Source: Segatella copri (lineage in GTDB: Bacteria > Bacteroidota > Bacteroidia > Bacteroidales > Bacteroidaceae). From it: a stretch of DNA of 64,000 bases. The position numbers were made by a program, and so were the translations under genes. Below, piece after piece: positions 1-7,750 of the stretch. The stretch's first letter is position 1, and each line of letters starts with the position of its first letter. Below the pieces are notes generated by a model. It saw only the letters and a program-made list of their open reading frames with translations, had not been told where the DNA came from and made no database searches. Location: contig NZ_VZCB01000095.1 of NCBI RefSeq assembly GCF_009494395.1, forward strand, positions 99,402-163,401. The letters run 5' to 3'.

Positions 1-1
1 A

Positions 2-1543
2 CTAAGCAACATTCTATTTGATGAAAAAGGTGAAAAGCATGGAGAGCAACTATTTTGGATTCCAGCGTCTCACCCTTATTACAAGATACCAGCCAACAAC
101 ATGTTTGCCAAGAACCATGACTTTTCCAAGGTGTTGGTCTTTTCTGCATGGGAAATGGTACCACGTATGATAGCTTGTATGATTTCCTATGCCGTCGAGC
201 AAAAGAGTATCAGCCGTGCATTTCCATCTGCCACATATACAAACACGAAAGAAAATTCCGAAAAGGATGCACTTGATAAACAACAGGGAGAAAAAGCCGG
301 AACAGGAAGATTACGTAGAGAAAGCTTGGAACTGGTAACTTGCAGCTCTGATTTCTTGACAGATGCCTATAATCCAAAAACCAACCTTGGACAAGACATC
401 AAAGAAGTAAGAGCCAACATAAAGGAGAATATAAAGAACACAGGCCGACTCACCTTAGTTGAGCAGCCAACAACAGCAAAGTTTCTTTTGGAAGCCATAA
501 GACTTTTAGATTCGAATGCAGGAGAGAAAATCCTAATATCCGAAGACGGCTTAGACACTTTGGTCAATATGGCTATAGGTTCACCTGGTATTTGCTTTTA
601 TCGTCTATTGGGCAACAAAGACTTAGCCCAAGAAGCAGCAACAAAATTCTGCAATAATATCTTCAACCGTAGATACAATGCAGCCGTCATAGACATACTC
701 TACAACAAGAAGAGCGTTCAAACCTACTTCAAGCAAGTCATCGATTATTGCGTGATGGGCAATCTGCAAGCCGTATTGGATGAGTTCGCCTATATGATAG
801 ATGAAAGAAGTAATGGTGAGCGAAATGTAGAAATGATTCAGAAAAGAATGATAGAATCGTTCATCGATCGAAACTATCAAGAGATTGATACTACCGAGTC
901 ATTTGGCAAAGAGAAGAAAAAGAAATGGAGAATCCGCACTCATTACGCTATGCCTTATGGCAACATTAGAATGACAGATCAAGCCACCAACAGGGCAAAT
1001 GATGTTCGTTTGGCATTCAACTCTCCTTTTCGTCCATTCGTCTTAGCCTCAACAAGCGTAGGACAAGAAGGTCTTGACTTCCATTGGTATTGCCGTAAAA
1101 TCATGCACTGGAACATCTCATCCAATCCACAAGACATGGAGCAGAGAGAAGGAAGAATAGATCGATACAAGAGTTTGTTTGTAAGACGAAACGTAGCCAA
1201 GTTCCACCCTGAGACATATACCTGGAATGAGATGTTTGATTTGGCAAGAACCGAAGCAAAAGATAAGGGCTTCTGCGAGCTAGTTCCCTATTGGTCGATT
1301 CCACAAGATATGCTAAAAAGCATAGCTGAAACTGACAGAGAGTATATCGAATCTATTGTACCACTCTATCCTCTGAGCATGGACTATGATAGATACAGAC
1401 ACATGAAGTCTGTATTACGCCTCTACCGTCTAACCATGGGACAGCCCAGACAAGAGGAACTTCTAGAGTTCTTCAAAGACATGTCAGCAGAAGACATAGA
1501 TAAATTATTGTTTAACCTCTCTCCTATCAAGAGAAAAAAGTAG
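2..1543 (+). CDS. SF2/SNF2-like helicase, C-terminal part (5' end outside window)
   Basis: The frame is open from base 2, so the gene starts before the window and only its C-terminal half (about 513 codons) is visible. The second RecA-like lobe is recognisable: a strand-like segment SKVLVFSAWEMVPRM near 125-170, motif V as STSVGQEGLDFH near 1046-1085, and motif VI as EQREGRIDRY at 1139-1168, with the arginine fingers expected for ATP hydrolysis. A roughly 300-residue segment separates the first strand from motif V, much longer than in compact helicases, so this is a large DNA or RNA translocase with an insertion. The walker A/B lobe must lie upstream. It is followed after 7 bases by the CxxC protein and then a radical-SAM gene, suggesting one operon. 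AGA and ATA codons are common, unlike the downstream housekeeping genes. Such helicases with an LDFH...QREGRIDR core are often found in defence islands; that role here is inference. Confidence 0.8.
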   Translation, partial: LSNILFDEKGEKHGEQLFWIPASHPYYKIPANNMFAKNHDFSKVLVFSAWEMVPRMIACMISYAVEQKSISRAFPSATYTNTKENSEKDALDKQQGEKAGTGRLRRESLELVTCSSDFLTDAYNPKTNLGQDIKEVRANIKENIKNTGRLTLVEQPTTAKFLLEAIRLLDSNAGEKILISEDGLDTLVNMAIGSPGICFYRLLGNKDLAQEAATKFCNNIFNRRYNAAVIDILYNKKSVQTYFKQVIDYCVMGNLQAVLDEFAYMIDERSNGERNVEMIQKRMIESFIDRNYQEIDTTESFGKEKKKKWRIRTHYAMPYGNIRMTDQATNRANDVRLAFNSPFRPFVLASTSVGQEGLDFHWYCRKIMHWNISSNPQDMEQREGRIDRYKSLFVRRNVAKFHPETYTWNEMFDLARTEAKDKGFCELVPYWSIPQDMLKSIAETDREYIESIVPLYPLSMDYDRYRHMKSVLRLYRLTMGQPRQEELLEFFKDMSAEDIDKLLFNLSPIKRKK

Positions 1544-1550
1544 CAGGAAT

Positions 1551-2117
1551 ATGAAACATTCACTTAACAGAGAAGAGCTTATTGAGCAGCTAAAGGAACT
1601 AGCTGCTCAAAAGCTGCCAACGTATCTGGCAAATCACATGGGAGCCATGTGCTATGAACCTTCGATGATAGATAGTTTTTCCACAATATGCCAACATTGC
1701 CATCGTCCATTGACCTATCAAGCTTTCCACAGTGATGAAGAAATGTTCAACTCCATCATCAAAGAGATAAAAGATTTGGGATATGATGCGTCTCTTGAAG
1801 TAATATGTGGTTCATGCGCCCTAGAAGCGAAGGAAGAAGCAGAGTTTTTCGATTTACCATTTACTTCCGAAGATGATATCTGTGAGGAAAATGCGTACCA
1901 TCTTTTCTGCTTCAAGACAAAAAGCGACAAGGACTATCATCAAGCTATAACTGATATGGAATCACTTTATGACTATCAAGCCGTATTGGCATTCTTAAAA
2001 GGAGAGTCTTATTTTGAAGATAGTTATGACCGCTACCATAGCATCATGGATGAGCAAGATACTATCAAGAGAATGACAGGAATAGGAATAAAAGAAAATG
2101 ATAGCAATGAAGAATAG
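1551..2117 (+). CDS. Uncharacterised 188-aa protein with two CxxC pairs
   Basis: I do not recognise a family. The protein is acidic and has CQHC near residues 46-49 and CGSC near 87-90, about 38 residues apart, which fits a zinc ribbon or treble clef; further single cysteines occur at CYEPS, ICEEN and FCFK. The N-terminal 40 residues are helical and charged, and the C-terminal third is rich in Asp, Glu and Tyr. It starts 7 bases after the helicase stop, and its own last 20 bases overlap the start of the radical-SAM gene, so the three are probably translated together. It could be a nucleic-acid-binding adaptor for the helicase or the protein substrate of the SPASM enzyme; nothing in the sequence decides this. 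Confidence 0.75.
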   Translation: MKHSLNREELIEQLKELAAQKLPTYLANHMGAMCYEPSMIDSFSTICQHCHRPLTYQAFHSDEEMFNSIIKEIKDLGYDASLEVICGSCALEAKEEAEFFDLPFTSEDDICEENAYHLFCFKTKSDKDYHQAITDMESLYDYQAVLAFLKGESYFEDSYDRYHSIMDEQDTIKRMTGIGIKENDSNEE

Positions 2118-3141
2118 CATACCCATTCTTCCGAAGTCTGTTGCTTTGGAATTGACATATAAATGCAATCACCATTGCTTGTTTTGCTCATGCCCTTGGT
2201 ATGCGCCTAACTCTTCATATCCATTAGGAAAGGAACTAACCACTACTCAATGGAAATGGGTAATAGAAAAACTATATGACTATGGGGTAAAGACTTTCTC
2301 TTTGTCTGGCGGAGAAGCATTGCTAAGAGATGATCTTCATGAAATCATCGGACACATCCGAATGATTGGCAACCAAAGGAAGATGAATTATCCAATCATA
2401 CTCATCTCCAATGGAAAACTCATGAATGAAGAACAACTCAAATTCTTCAAGGAAATGAATGTTCATCTTAGCATGAGCCTTCCTGGCTACCAATCATTTG
2501 AAGAGCATACAGGAGTTGCTAATGCAGATTATGTGTTAGAATACTTTTCGAAAGCCAAAGAAATCGGCTTAGAATGCACAGCAAACATTACCGTTACAAA
2601 AAAGAACTATTATGAGCTATTTGAGACCATATCGCTTGCCCTCATCAATGGAGCTACAGAAATTCTTCTCAACCGTTTTCTGCCTGGTGGACGTGGTTTG
2701 AAATATATGAATGAACTTTGCCTTTCCACAGAGCAAATCAACGGAATGCTTGATACTGCAGAAGAAGTACTAACACTAGCTAATCGCTATGGAAATGTGG
2801 GTACAGAAATACCAAAGTGCATCATAGCTTCTGCCAATTCATACAAAAGAATACATGTAGGGTATCTATGCGCTGCGGCAAAAGGATTCTTCGTTATTGA
2901 TCCAGCAGGACAAATAAGAACCTGCAATCATTCTCCTCACATCGTAGGAAATGTTTTCGAAGAACCTTGGATTAAGGATACTGATTATTGGAACAAATTC
3001 GCATTCCGCTCTTATCAGCCTACAGTCTGCAATGGATGTTCATCGGCTAAGAATTGTGATTGTGGATGCAGGGAAGTAACCAACATTCTAGGACTTGGCA
3101 TCAATGGAATAGAGCCCAACTTAACTCTCAAGAAGCAATAG
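2098..3141 (+). CDS. Radical SAM protein with SPASM domain
   Basis: The N-terminal radical-SAM core carries the [4Fe-4S]-binding CxxxCxxC motif as CNHHCLFC (residues 23-30), with an extra cysteine two residues later, followed by the SAM-contacting SGGE motif (SLSGGEALLRDD, about residue 75). The C-terminal region has the full SPASM pattern: Cx12Gx4C in the segment from CAAAKG to RTC, then Cx2Cx5Cx3C in the segment CNGCSSAKNCDCGC. Such proteins use a 5'-deoxyadenosyl radical and auxiliary iron-sulphur clusters, most often to modify peptides or proteins (thioether, epimerisation, C-C links). The length, 347 residues, is normal for the family. ATG at 2098 overlaps the upstream gene by 20 bases; ATG at 2107 is an equally plausible start. 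No obvious short precursor peptide is visible next to it. The substrate is unknown. Confidence 0.88.
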   Translation: MIAMKNSIPILPKSVALELTYKCNHHCLFCSCPWYAPNSSYPLGKELTTTQWKWVIEKLYDYGVKTFSLSGGEALLRDDLHEIIGHIRMIGNQRKMNYPIILISNGKLMNEEQLKFFKEMNVHLSMSLPGYQSFEEHTGVANADYVLEYFSKAKEIGLECTANITVTKKNYYELFETISLALINGATEILLNRFLPGGRGLKYMNELCLSTEQINGMLDTAEEVLTLANRYGNVGTEIPKCIIASANSYKRIHVGYLCAAAKGFFVIDPAGQIRTCNHSPHIVGNVFEEPWIKDTDYWNKFAFRSYQPTVCNGCSSAKNCDCGCREVTNILGLGINGIEPNLTLKKQ

Positions 3142-3344
3142 TTTCTCTATTAACATAGCTTGTTCACATTAATTATCGTTAAATCTACATTTCACAAGCC
3201 ATTCATTATCAGTAATAGTAACCTCAGGGAAACTGAGTAACCTAATCGTGCCTTCTTGCAAGTTTGGAAATAACTTACTACCTTTGCACCAGAAAAAGAG
3301 AAAAGCTCTCTTTAAGTTACTAATATTGATTATTGATTCTATAC

Positions 3345-3402
3345 ATTTCATCCAATCGATTGGACGGTTTTATTTTAATTTGTCCAATCGATTGGATGAA
3401 AT
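3345..3402. repeat. Inverted repeat of two nested palindromes after the radical-SAM gene
   Basis: Two perfect 21-base arms (3345-3365 and 3382-3402) are separated by a 16-base AT-rich spacer. Each arm itself contains the 14-base palindrome TCCAATCGATTGGA. This could work as a bidirectional terminator between the operon and the convergent hydrolase gene, or as a paired operator or recombinase site. The remainder of 3142-3344 holds no gene I can support. Confidence 0.75.
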
Positions 3403-3428
3403 TCCATTTTTCTAAAGTTTGAAGAAGC

Positions 3429-4319
3429 CTAATCTTTCTCCTCCATCCATTCTTCCAACACCTTGCAATATTCATCGTTTTGCTCGGCAAATGGCATGTG
3501 TCGGGCTCCTACGAAGAGATGCCACTTGGAATCTTGGATACCATCATAAAGTGTCTTTGCTACCAATGGAGTACAGAGGTCGTTGGTGCCACTCATCACC
3601 AAGCATGGTACTTGTATCTCGCCAAGGCGGTCGGTGTAATCATAATCACGAAGCGTGCCAGTCGGGGTGTATTCATTTGGTCCCCAACCATGGAGATAAG
3701 CCTCAGCACCAGCACGCTTCTTCCGGCGAAGACACTCTGGACTATCCTCCGTCACCTCACCGGCACAATGCAGGAGCATGAAGTGTTCATTCGCCTTGGC
3801 ATACGCCTCGCTCGAAAAGTCATCCTTCGCCTCAGCCTCAGCGATGGCACGCTGGTCTTCCTCCGACATAAACTTAATCATGCGATGTTGCTCACTTGCC
3901 CAAAGCTTGCTGCTCGAAAGAGTGCTGCTGAGGATGGCTGACTTCACGCCCTTTGCTTGCTTCTCTATCAGATAGATGATGGCGAGCATGCCACCCCACG
4001 ACTGTCCCAAGAGATGAAAATGGTCGATGTGGAGATAGTCGATGAGCACACAGAGTTCGTTGAGCCAAGTCTCAGGAGTCCAGAGTTCGGGATGTCCCTC
4101 CACAAATGAGTTGCCACAGCCCAACTGGTCGTACATGATGACAGCTCTACCTGATTCCGCTACCCTATCCAATAGCTCGAAATAGTTGTGGGTACTGCCT
4201 GGTCCACCATGCAAGAGGATGATAGGGCTCTTGCCCTCCTCTGTTTTACCTACGATACGATAATATGTTTGATAGCCCATGAAGGGCATATATCCTTCCT
4301 TGATTTCCATTGTCTTCAA
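3429..4319 (-). CDS. Proline iminopeptidase-like alpha/beta hydrolase (S33 family)
   Basis: This 296-aa protein matches the S33 peptidase layout. The oxyanion-hole motif LLHGGPGSTHNY lies near residue 35, the nucleophile elbow GQSWGG near residue 105, the acidic residue in SGTNDLCTP near 243 and the histidine in GARHMPF near 271. Members release N-terminal proline or small hydrophobic residues from short peptides. There is no signal peptide, so it is probably cytoplasmic. It stands alone: the radical-SAM operon converges on it and ribE diverges from it. The assignment to proline iminopeptidase rather than another tripeptidyl or lipase-like S33 enzyme rests on the HGGPG motif and is moderately firm. 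Confidence 0.85.
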   Translation of the reverse strand: MKTMEIKEGYMPFMGYQTYYRIVGKTEEGKSPIILLHGGPGSTHNYFELLDRVAESGRAVIMYDQLGCGNSFVEGHPELWTPETWLNELCVLIDYLHIDHFHLLGQSWGGMLAIIYLIEKQAKGVKSAILSSTLSSSKLWASEQHRMIKFMSEEDQRAIAEAEAKDDFSSEAYAKANEHFMLLHCAGEVTEDSPECLRRKKRAGAEAYLHGWGPNEYTPTGTLRDYDYTDRLGEIQVPCLVMSGTNDLCTPLVAKTLYDGIQDSKWHLFVGARHMPFAEQNDEYCKVLEEWMEEKD

Positions 4320-4529
4320 ATGTTTTTATTGTTACCTAAACTGTGTTATCTAATTTTGCTGCTCCTATACCTTATTATATAGTCTTCATTATTCTTCATA
4401 TTCGGTGGAGTTTTGAAAAGACATGTATATCACATTTATCATGTGCATATATTATGATGTGCAAAAATATAAAAAATATGGCAATTAAACAAATATATCT
4501 TGCTTATTTTATCAAAAGAACTTAAATAA

Positions 4530-4561
4530 TTTGGCTGTTTCTAGCTAATGCAATATCTTTG
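4530..4561 (+). promoter_or_regulatory. Bacteroidota promoter for ribE
   Basis: TTTG at 4530-4533 and TATCTTTG at 4554-4561 are separated by exactly 20 bases, matching the Bacteroidota -33/-7 consensus. Transcription would start about 4567, giving a leader of roughly 35 bases, too short for an FMN riboswitch. Confidence 0.75.
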
Positions 4562-4600
4562 CATTCTAAATAATAATGAAACCAAATAAAAATAGAATAT

Positions 4601-5203
4601 ATGTTTAGTGGAATCGTAGAAGAAATGGCTACCGTCGTAGCTATCAGACATGATAAGGAGAACATCGACTTTACGTTGAAGTGCTCTTTCGTTGATGAAC
4701 TCGGCATCGACCAAAGTGTGGCGCACAACGGCGTCTGCCTCACCGTGGTGGAAATCAAGGACGGTACCTATACCGTTACCGCCATGAAGGAAACCCTGGA
4801 CCGCAGTAATCTGGGTCTGCTCAAGGTAGGCGACAAGGTGAACGTAGAGCGTTCTATGGTGATGAACGGCCGTCTGGATGGTCATATCGTACAGGGACAT
4901 GTGGACGAGACTGCCAAATGTATCGCAATGAAAGACGCTGATGGCTCTACTTATTTTACTTTCGAATATGAGCTCAACAAGGAAATGGCAAGAAAAGGCT
5001 ATTTCACGGTCGACAAGGGCAGCGTTACCGTTAACGGCGTTTCGCTCACCGTTTGTGATCCTACAGACAACACATTTACCGTTGCTATCATTCCTTATAC
5101 CAGAGAGAATACCAACTTCTGCGACATCGAAGTGGGAACGGTAGTGAATATCGAATTCGACATTCTGGGCAAATATATCGCAAGACTGAAAAGCTTCGAA
5201 TAA
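4601..5203 (+). CDS. ribE: Riboflavin synthase, alpha subunit
   Basis: It catalyses the dismutation of two 6,7-dimethyl-8-ribityllumazine molecules to riboflavin. The protein (200 aa) begins MFSGIVEE, close to the family's conserved MFTGIVE start, which fixes the start codon. It consists of two homologous lumazine-binding barrels, residues about 1-95 and 96-195. Each has the recurring features: VAHNGVCLTVV in the first, GSVTVNGVSLTV in the second, plus the GHVD segment (VQGHVDETA) before the second barrel. It is monocistronic, with its own promoter and an inverted repeat after it. No other rib genes are nearby. Confidence 0.97.
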   Translation: MFSGIVEEMATVVAIRHDKENIDFTLKCSFVDELGIDQSVAHNGVCLTVVEIKDGTYTVTAMKETLDRSNLGLLKVGDKVNVERSMVMNGRLDGHIVQGHVDETAKCIAMKDADGSTYFTFEYELNKEMARKGYFTVDKGSVTVNGVSLTVCDPTDNTFTVAIIPYTRENTNFCDIEVGTVVNIEFDILGKYIARLKSFE

Positions 5204-5219
5204 GAGGGTGTAGCAGATT

Positions 5220-5306
5220 TTAGGCACGGATTACACGGAGATTTTAGACGATAATGCAAAAAGCGCATTTATAATTTAAAGGAAAATCCGTGTAATCCGT
5301 GCCTAA
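5220..5306. repeat. Intergenic inverted repeat (20-base arms)
   Basis: Arms at 5220-5239 and 5287-5306 are perfectly complementary (TTAGGCACGGATTACACGGA and its complement), with a 47-base loop. It lies between two convergent genes. The sequence resembles short dispersed intergenic repeats common in Bacteroidales; it may also help terminate ribE. No T-tract follows, so a classic intrinsic terminator is unlikely. Confidence 0.7.
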
Positions 5307-5340
5307 TCTATACACAGGGCAGATGGTTCAACCGCCCTCG

Positions 5341-6507
5341 CTACTTTCTTCTAATCGTCAAATCAATAGTCTCCGGATGCTTTTCGGCAAATGCCTTCAC
5401 ATCATCAACAACCAGTACGAGATAACCACCGCCACCAGCTCCCGGCATCTTCCATGCATGAACCTCAGGAAGGACAGAATACTCATCTATGAAGCCCTGA
5501 ACGCAACCCTGAATCATGGCTGGGAACATGGCTACCTGAGCATCAAACGACGCCTTGAAAGCAGAGGCAAAGGCTGGGAAATCCTTTTGGAGAATGGCAT
5601 TCCAGCAGTCATCGGCTGCCTTGGCAAGATTCTTCACCTTTGGCTCGGTAATGTCCTTGCCTTCTACCACGGAACAGCCCGGACGGCGTGGCTCCATCGG
5701 AATCATGCAGACATGACTCTCCACCCAGGTGAGAACGTCCTCGTCAAGACAGGTCTCGAACTTATCCGGCCAGAAACGGTTGTCGTAATAGTGACGCACC
5801 AGTCCAGGCATACAGATTCCTATGGAATCCTGTGCCCCGCTCACAATGCCATCGCTGCGCTCAGGATCGTTCTCGAAACAGAACACCAGCTTAGCAAGAA
5901 TCTCCGGATTCATATCAGGCAACTTCACCGGCCAGATCTTCTTGATCATGTTGCGGGTAGAAGTGGAAAGACCACAACGCTCACGCACCTCGAAGGTAGG
6001 AATCAGCGACATGGTTATCGCCCAGCCCGGAGCATGGCAGCTGACGTAAGGCTGGTCTATCCAGGTACCTGCCAAATCAAGACGGGTAGGAAGCTGGCAG
6101 GTGGAATCCTTGATGTCGGTGCTGGAACGTGCCTTCAGGCCCTCGGCAGGCGTGCGCTGCAACACAATATACTCAATGCCTCGCTCCTCGCAGAACCTGC
6201 GCTTTGTTTCGCTGCTGCCGTCTGCATTCACCACGAAGATGTCAGGCTTCACAAAATCCACCGTCGGAATAAAGTCCATAATGCCATCACCCTGGTTGAT
6301 AAAGGCATCCTTTACATATTTAATAGACTTCACCATGAAAAGGCGCTCCTGCTCGGGATAGAACGTCTTATGGTGCTTGTAGCCGAGAATCGTCTGGTCG
6401 GAACCTATACCTACGTATAAGTCGCCATACTGAGACGCCTGGCGGAAAAACTCAACGTGACCGCTATGCAGCAAGTCATAGCAACCACTTACAAAAACTT
6501 TCTTCAT
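5341..6507 (-). CDS. Cytidylyltransferase-GHMP kinase-like fusion protein
   Basis: Two domains are joined in 388 residues. Residues 1-130 form a cytidylyltransferase fold: GCYDLLHSGH contains the nucleotide-binding HxGH motif, and the end of the domain has the SSTDIK segment. Residues about 140-388 resemble the GHMP kinase family of sugar kinases: LPTRLDLAGTW near the front and the C-terminal glycine-rich KMPGAGGGGY segment that matches GHMP motif 3. The central GHMP ATP-binding motif (PxxxGLGSSA) is not evident, so the kinase domain may be degenerate or use a variant loop. Fusions of this kind are expected to make a CDP- or NDP-activated sugar or sugar alcohol for surface polysaccharide. No glycan-assembly genes adjoin it, so the substrate is unknown. 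Confidence 0.75.
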   Translation of the reverse strand: MKKVFVSGCYDLLHSGHVEFFRQASQYGDLYVGIGSDQTILGYKHHKTFYPEQERLFMVKSIKYVKDAFINQGDGIMDFIPTVDFVKPDIFVVNADGSSETKRRFCEERGIEYIVLQRTPAEGLKARSSTDIKDSTCQLPTRLDLAGTWIDQPYVSCHAPGWAITMSLIPTFEVRERCGLSTSTRNMIKKIWPVKLPDMNPEILAKLVFCFENDPERSDGIVSGAQDSIGICMPGLVRHYYDNRFWPDKFETCLDEDVLTWVESHVCMIPMEPRRPGCSVVEGKDITEPKVKNLAKAADDCWNAILQKDFPAFASAFKASFDAQVAMFPAMIQGCVQGFIDEYSVLPEVHAWKMPGAGGGGYLVLVVDDVKAFAEKHPETIDLTIRRK

Positions 6508-6867
6508 TATTATTTAAGCTACTTTTCTTAGATTTATTCTTTTTGTTTCCAAGACTTCTGTCCCTCAGTTTTCAAGACATGAATCTTTTGCCTACAAAAC
6601 TACAATTTTTCTTTCATTCGTCCAAGAAAAACCTGCACAAATATTCTATTTTGCGCACAAACCATCCTATTTTGTGCATTTTTCTAACGAAATATTTGGG
6701 TAACACGCAAAAAAGTGTTACTTTTGCGGCTGTGTTTTGACCCAATATGGACATTTGAAAGTCCTGTATCGGACAGATTACCGTCTGACTATGAACTCGA
6801 AAACAGACATCTTGAGAATCAAGCACTAACAAACTTAGGAAAAATTTAACAATAACCATTAATTGAT
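6508..6867. other. Intergenic region between the fusion gene and etfB
   Basis: This 360-base stretch between divergent genes holds the etfB promoter and an AT-rich half toward the minus-strand gene. The 140-base etfB leader has no ORF and no long hairpin that I can see. Confidence 0.6.
6695..6726 (+). promoter_or_regulatory. Bacteroidota promoter for the etfBA-acyl-CoA dehydrogenase operon
   Basis: TTTG at 6695-6698 and TACTTTTG at 6719-6726 with a 20-base spacer. It implies a leader of about 135 bases before etfB. Confidence 0.75.
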
Positions 6868-7737
6868 ATGAGTTTAAAAATCGTAGTACTTGCCAAGCAA
6901 GTACCTGACACAAGAAATGTGGGTAAGGATGCGATGACAGCTGAAGGCACCGTAAACCGTGCTGCCCTTCCTGCTATCTTCAATCCTGAAGATTTGAACG
7001 CACTGGAGCAGGCTCTCCGCTTGAAGGAGCAGAATCCAGGTTCTACAGTTGGAATTTTGACCATGGGTCCTCCACGTGCCGGAGAAATCATCCGCCAGGG
7101 TCTTTATCGTGGTGCTGATACGGGCTGGTTGCTCACCGACCGTCTCTTTGCCGGTGCTGATACACTGGCTACTTCCTATGCCCTTGCTACAGGAATCCAG
7201 AAGATCGGTGACGTGGATATCGTGATCGGCGGTCGCCAGGCTATCGATGGTGATACTGCGCAGGTAGGTCCTCAGGTGGCTCAGAAGCTGGGATTGAACC
7301 AGGTAACCTACGCAGAGGAAATCCTCAAGGTAGAGGATGGCAAGGCTACAATCCGCCGCCTCATCGATGGTGGTGTTGAGACCGTAGAGGCTCCATTGCC
7401 ACTGGTTATCACCGTAAACGGAAGTGCTGCTCCATGTCGCCCATGCAACGTGAAGCTCGTAATGAAATATAAATACGCTACCTGCCCTATGGAGCGCAAG
7501 GGTGATGAGCCTTGGGCCAACCTCTATGAGGAGCGCCCTTACCTCACTCTGAACCAGTGGAGCGTTGCCGATGTTGACGGCGACCCTGCACAGTGCGGTT
7601 TGAGCGGTTCACCTACCAAGGTGAAGGCCGTGAAGAACATCGTGTTCCAGGCAAAGGAGAGCAAGACCTTGACCAGCAGCGATGAGGACATCGACGGACT
7701 GATGAAGGAATTGTTGAACGAAAGTATTATCGGATAA
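6868..7737 (+). CDS. etfB: Electron transfer flavoprotein, beta subunit
   Basis: This 289-aa protein opens with the family's MSLKIVVLAKQVPDT start and has the nucleotide-binding segment GRQAIDGDTAQVGP near residue 127. It pairs with EtfA to carry electrons from acyl-CoA dehydrogenases to the quinone pool or other acceptors in the cytoplasm. EtfA follows after 13 bases and an acyl-CoA dehydrogenase after a further 35, so the three form one operon. The ETF signature is intact. Whether this complex is electron-bifurcating cannot be judged by eye. Confidence 0.95.
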   Translation: MSLKIVVLAKQVPDTRNVGKDAMTAEGTVNRAALPAIFNPEDLNALEQALRLKEQNPGSTVGILTMGPPRAGEIIRQGLYRGADTGWLLTDRLFAGADTLATSYALATGIQKIGDVDIVIGGRQAIDGDTAQVGPQVAQKLGLNQVTYAEEILKVEDGKATIRRLIDGGVETVEAPLPLVITVNGSAAPCRPCNVKLVMKYKYATCPMERKGDEPWANLYEERPYLTLNQWSVADVDGDPAQCGLSGSPTKVKAVKNIVFQAKESKTLTSSDEDIDGLMKELLNESIIG

Positions 7738-7750
7738 TTTTGAAAAGACA

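Noticed and set aside
2098..3141. Prokaryotic viperin
   Set aside because: The SPASM cysteine pattern at the C-terminus and the lack of viperin-specific C-terminal sequence point to a peptide- or protein-modifying radical-SAM enzyme.
3169..3351. 60-aa minus-strand ORF after the radical-SAM gene
   Set aside because: Its start lies in the palindrome arm, no ribosome-binding site or recognisable domain.
5299..6420. 373-aa plus-strand ORF opposite the cytidylyltransferase gene
   Set aside because: Antisense shadow of a gene with clear catalytic motifs; translation has no recognisable domain.
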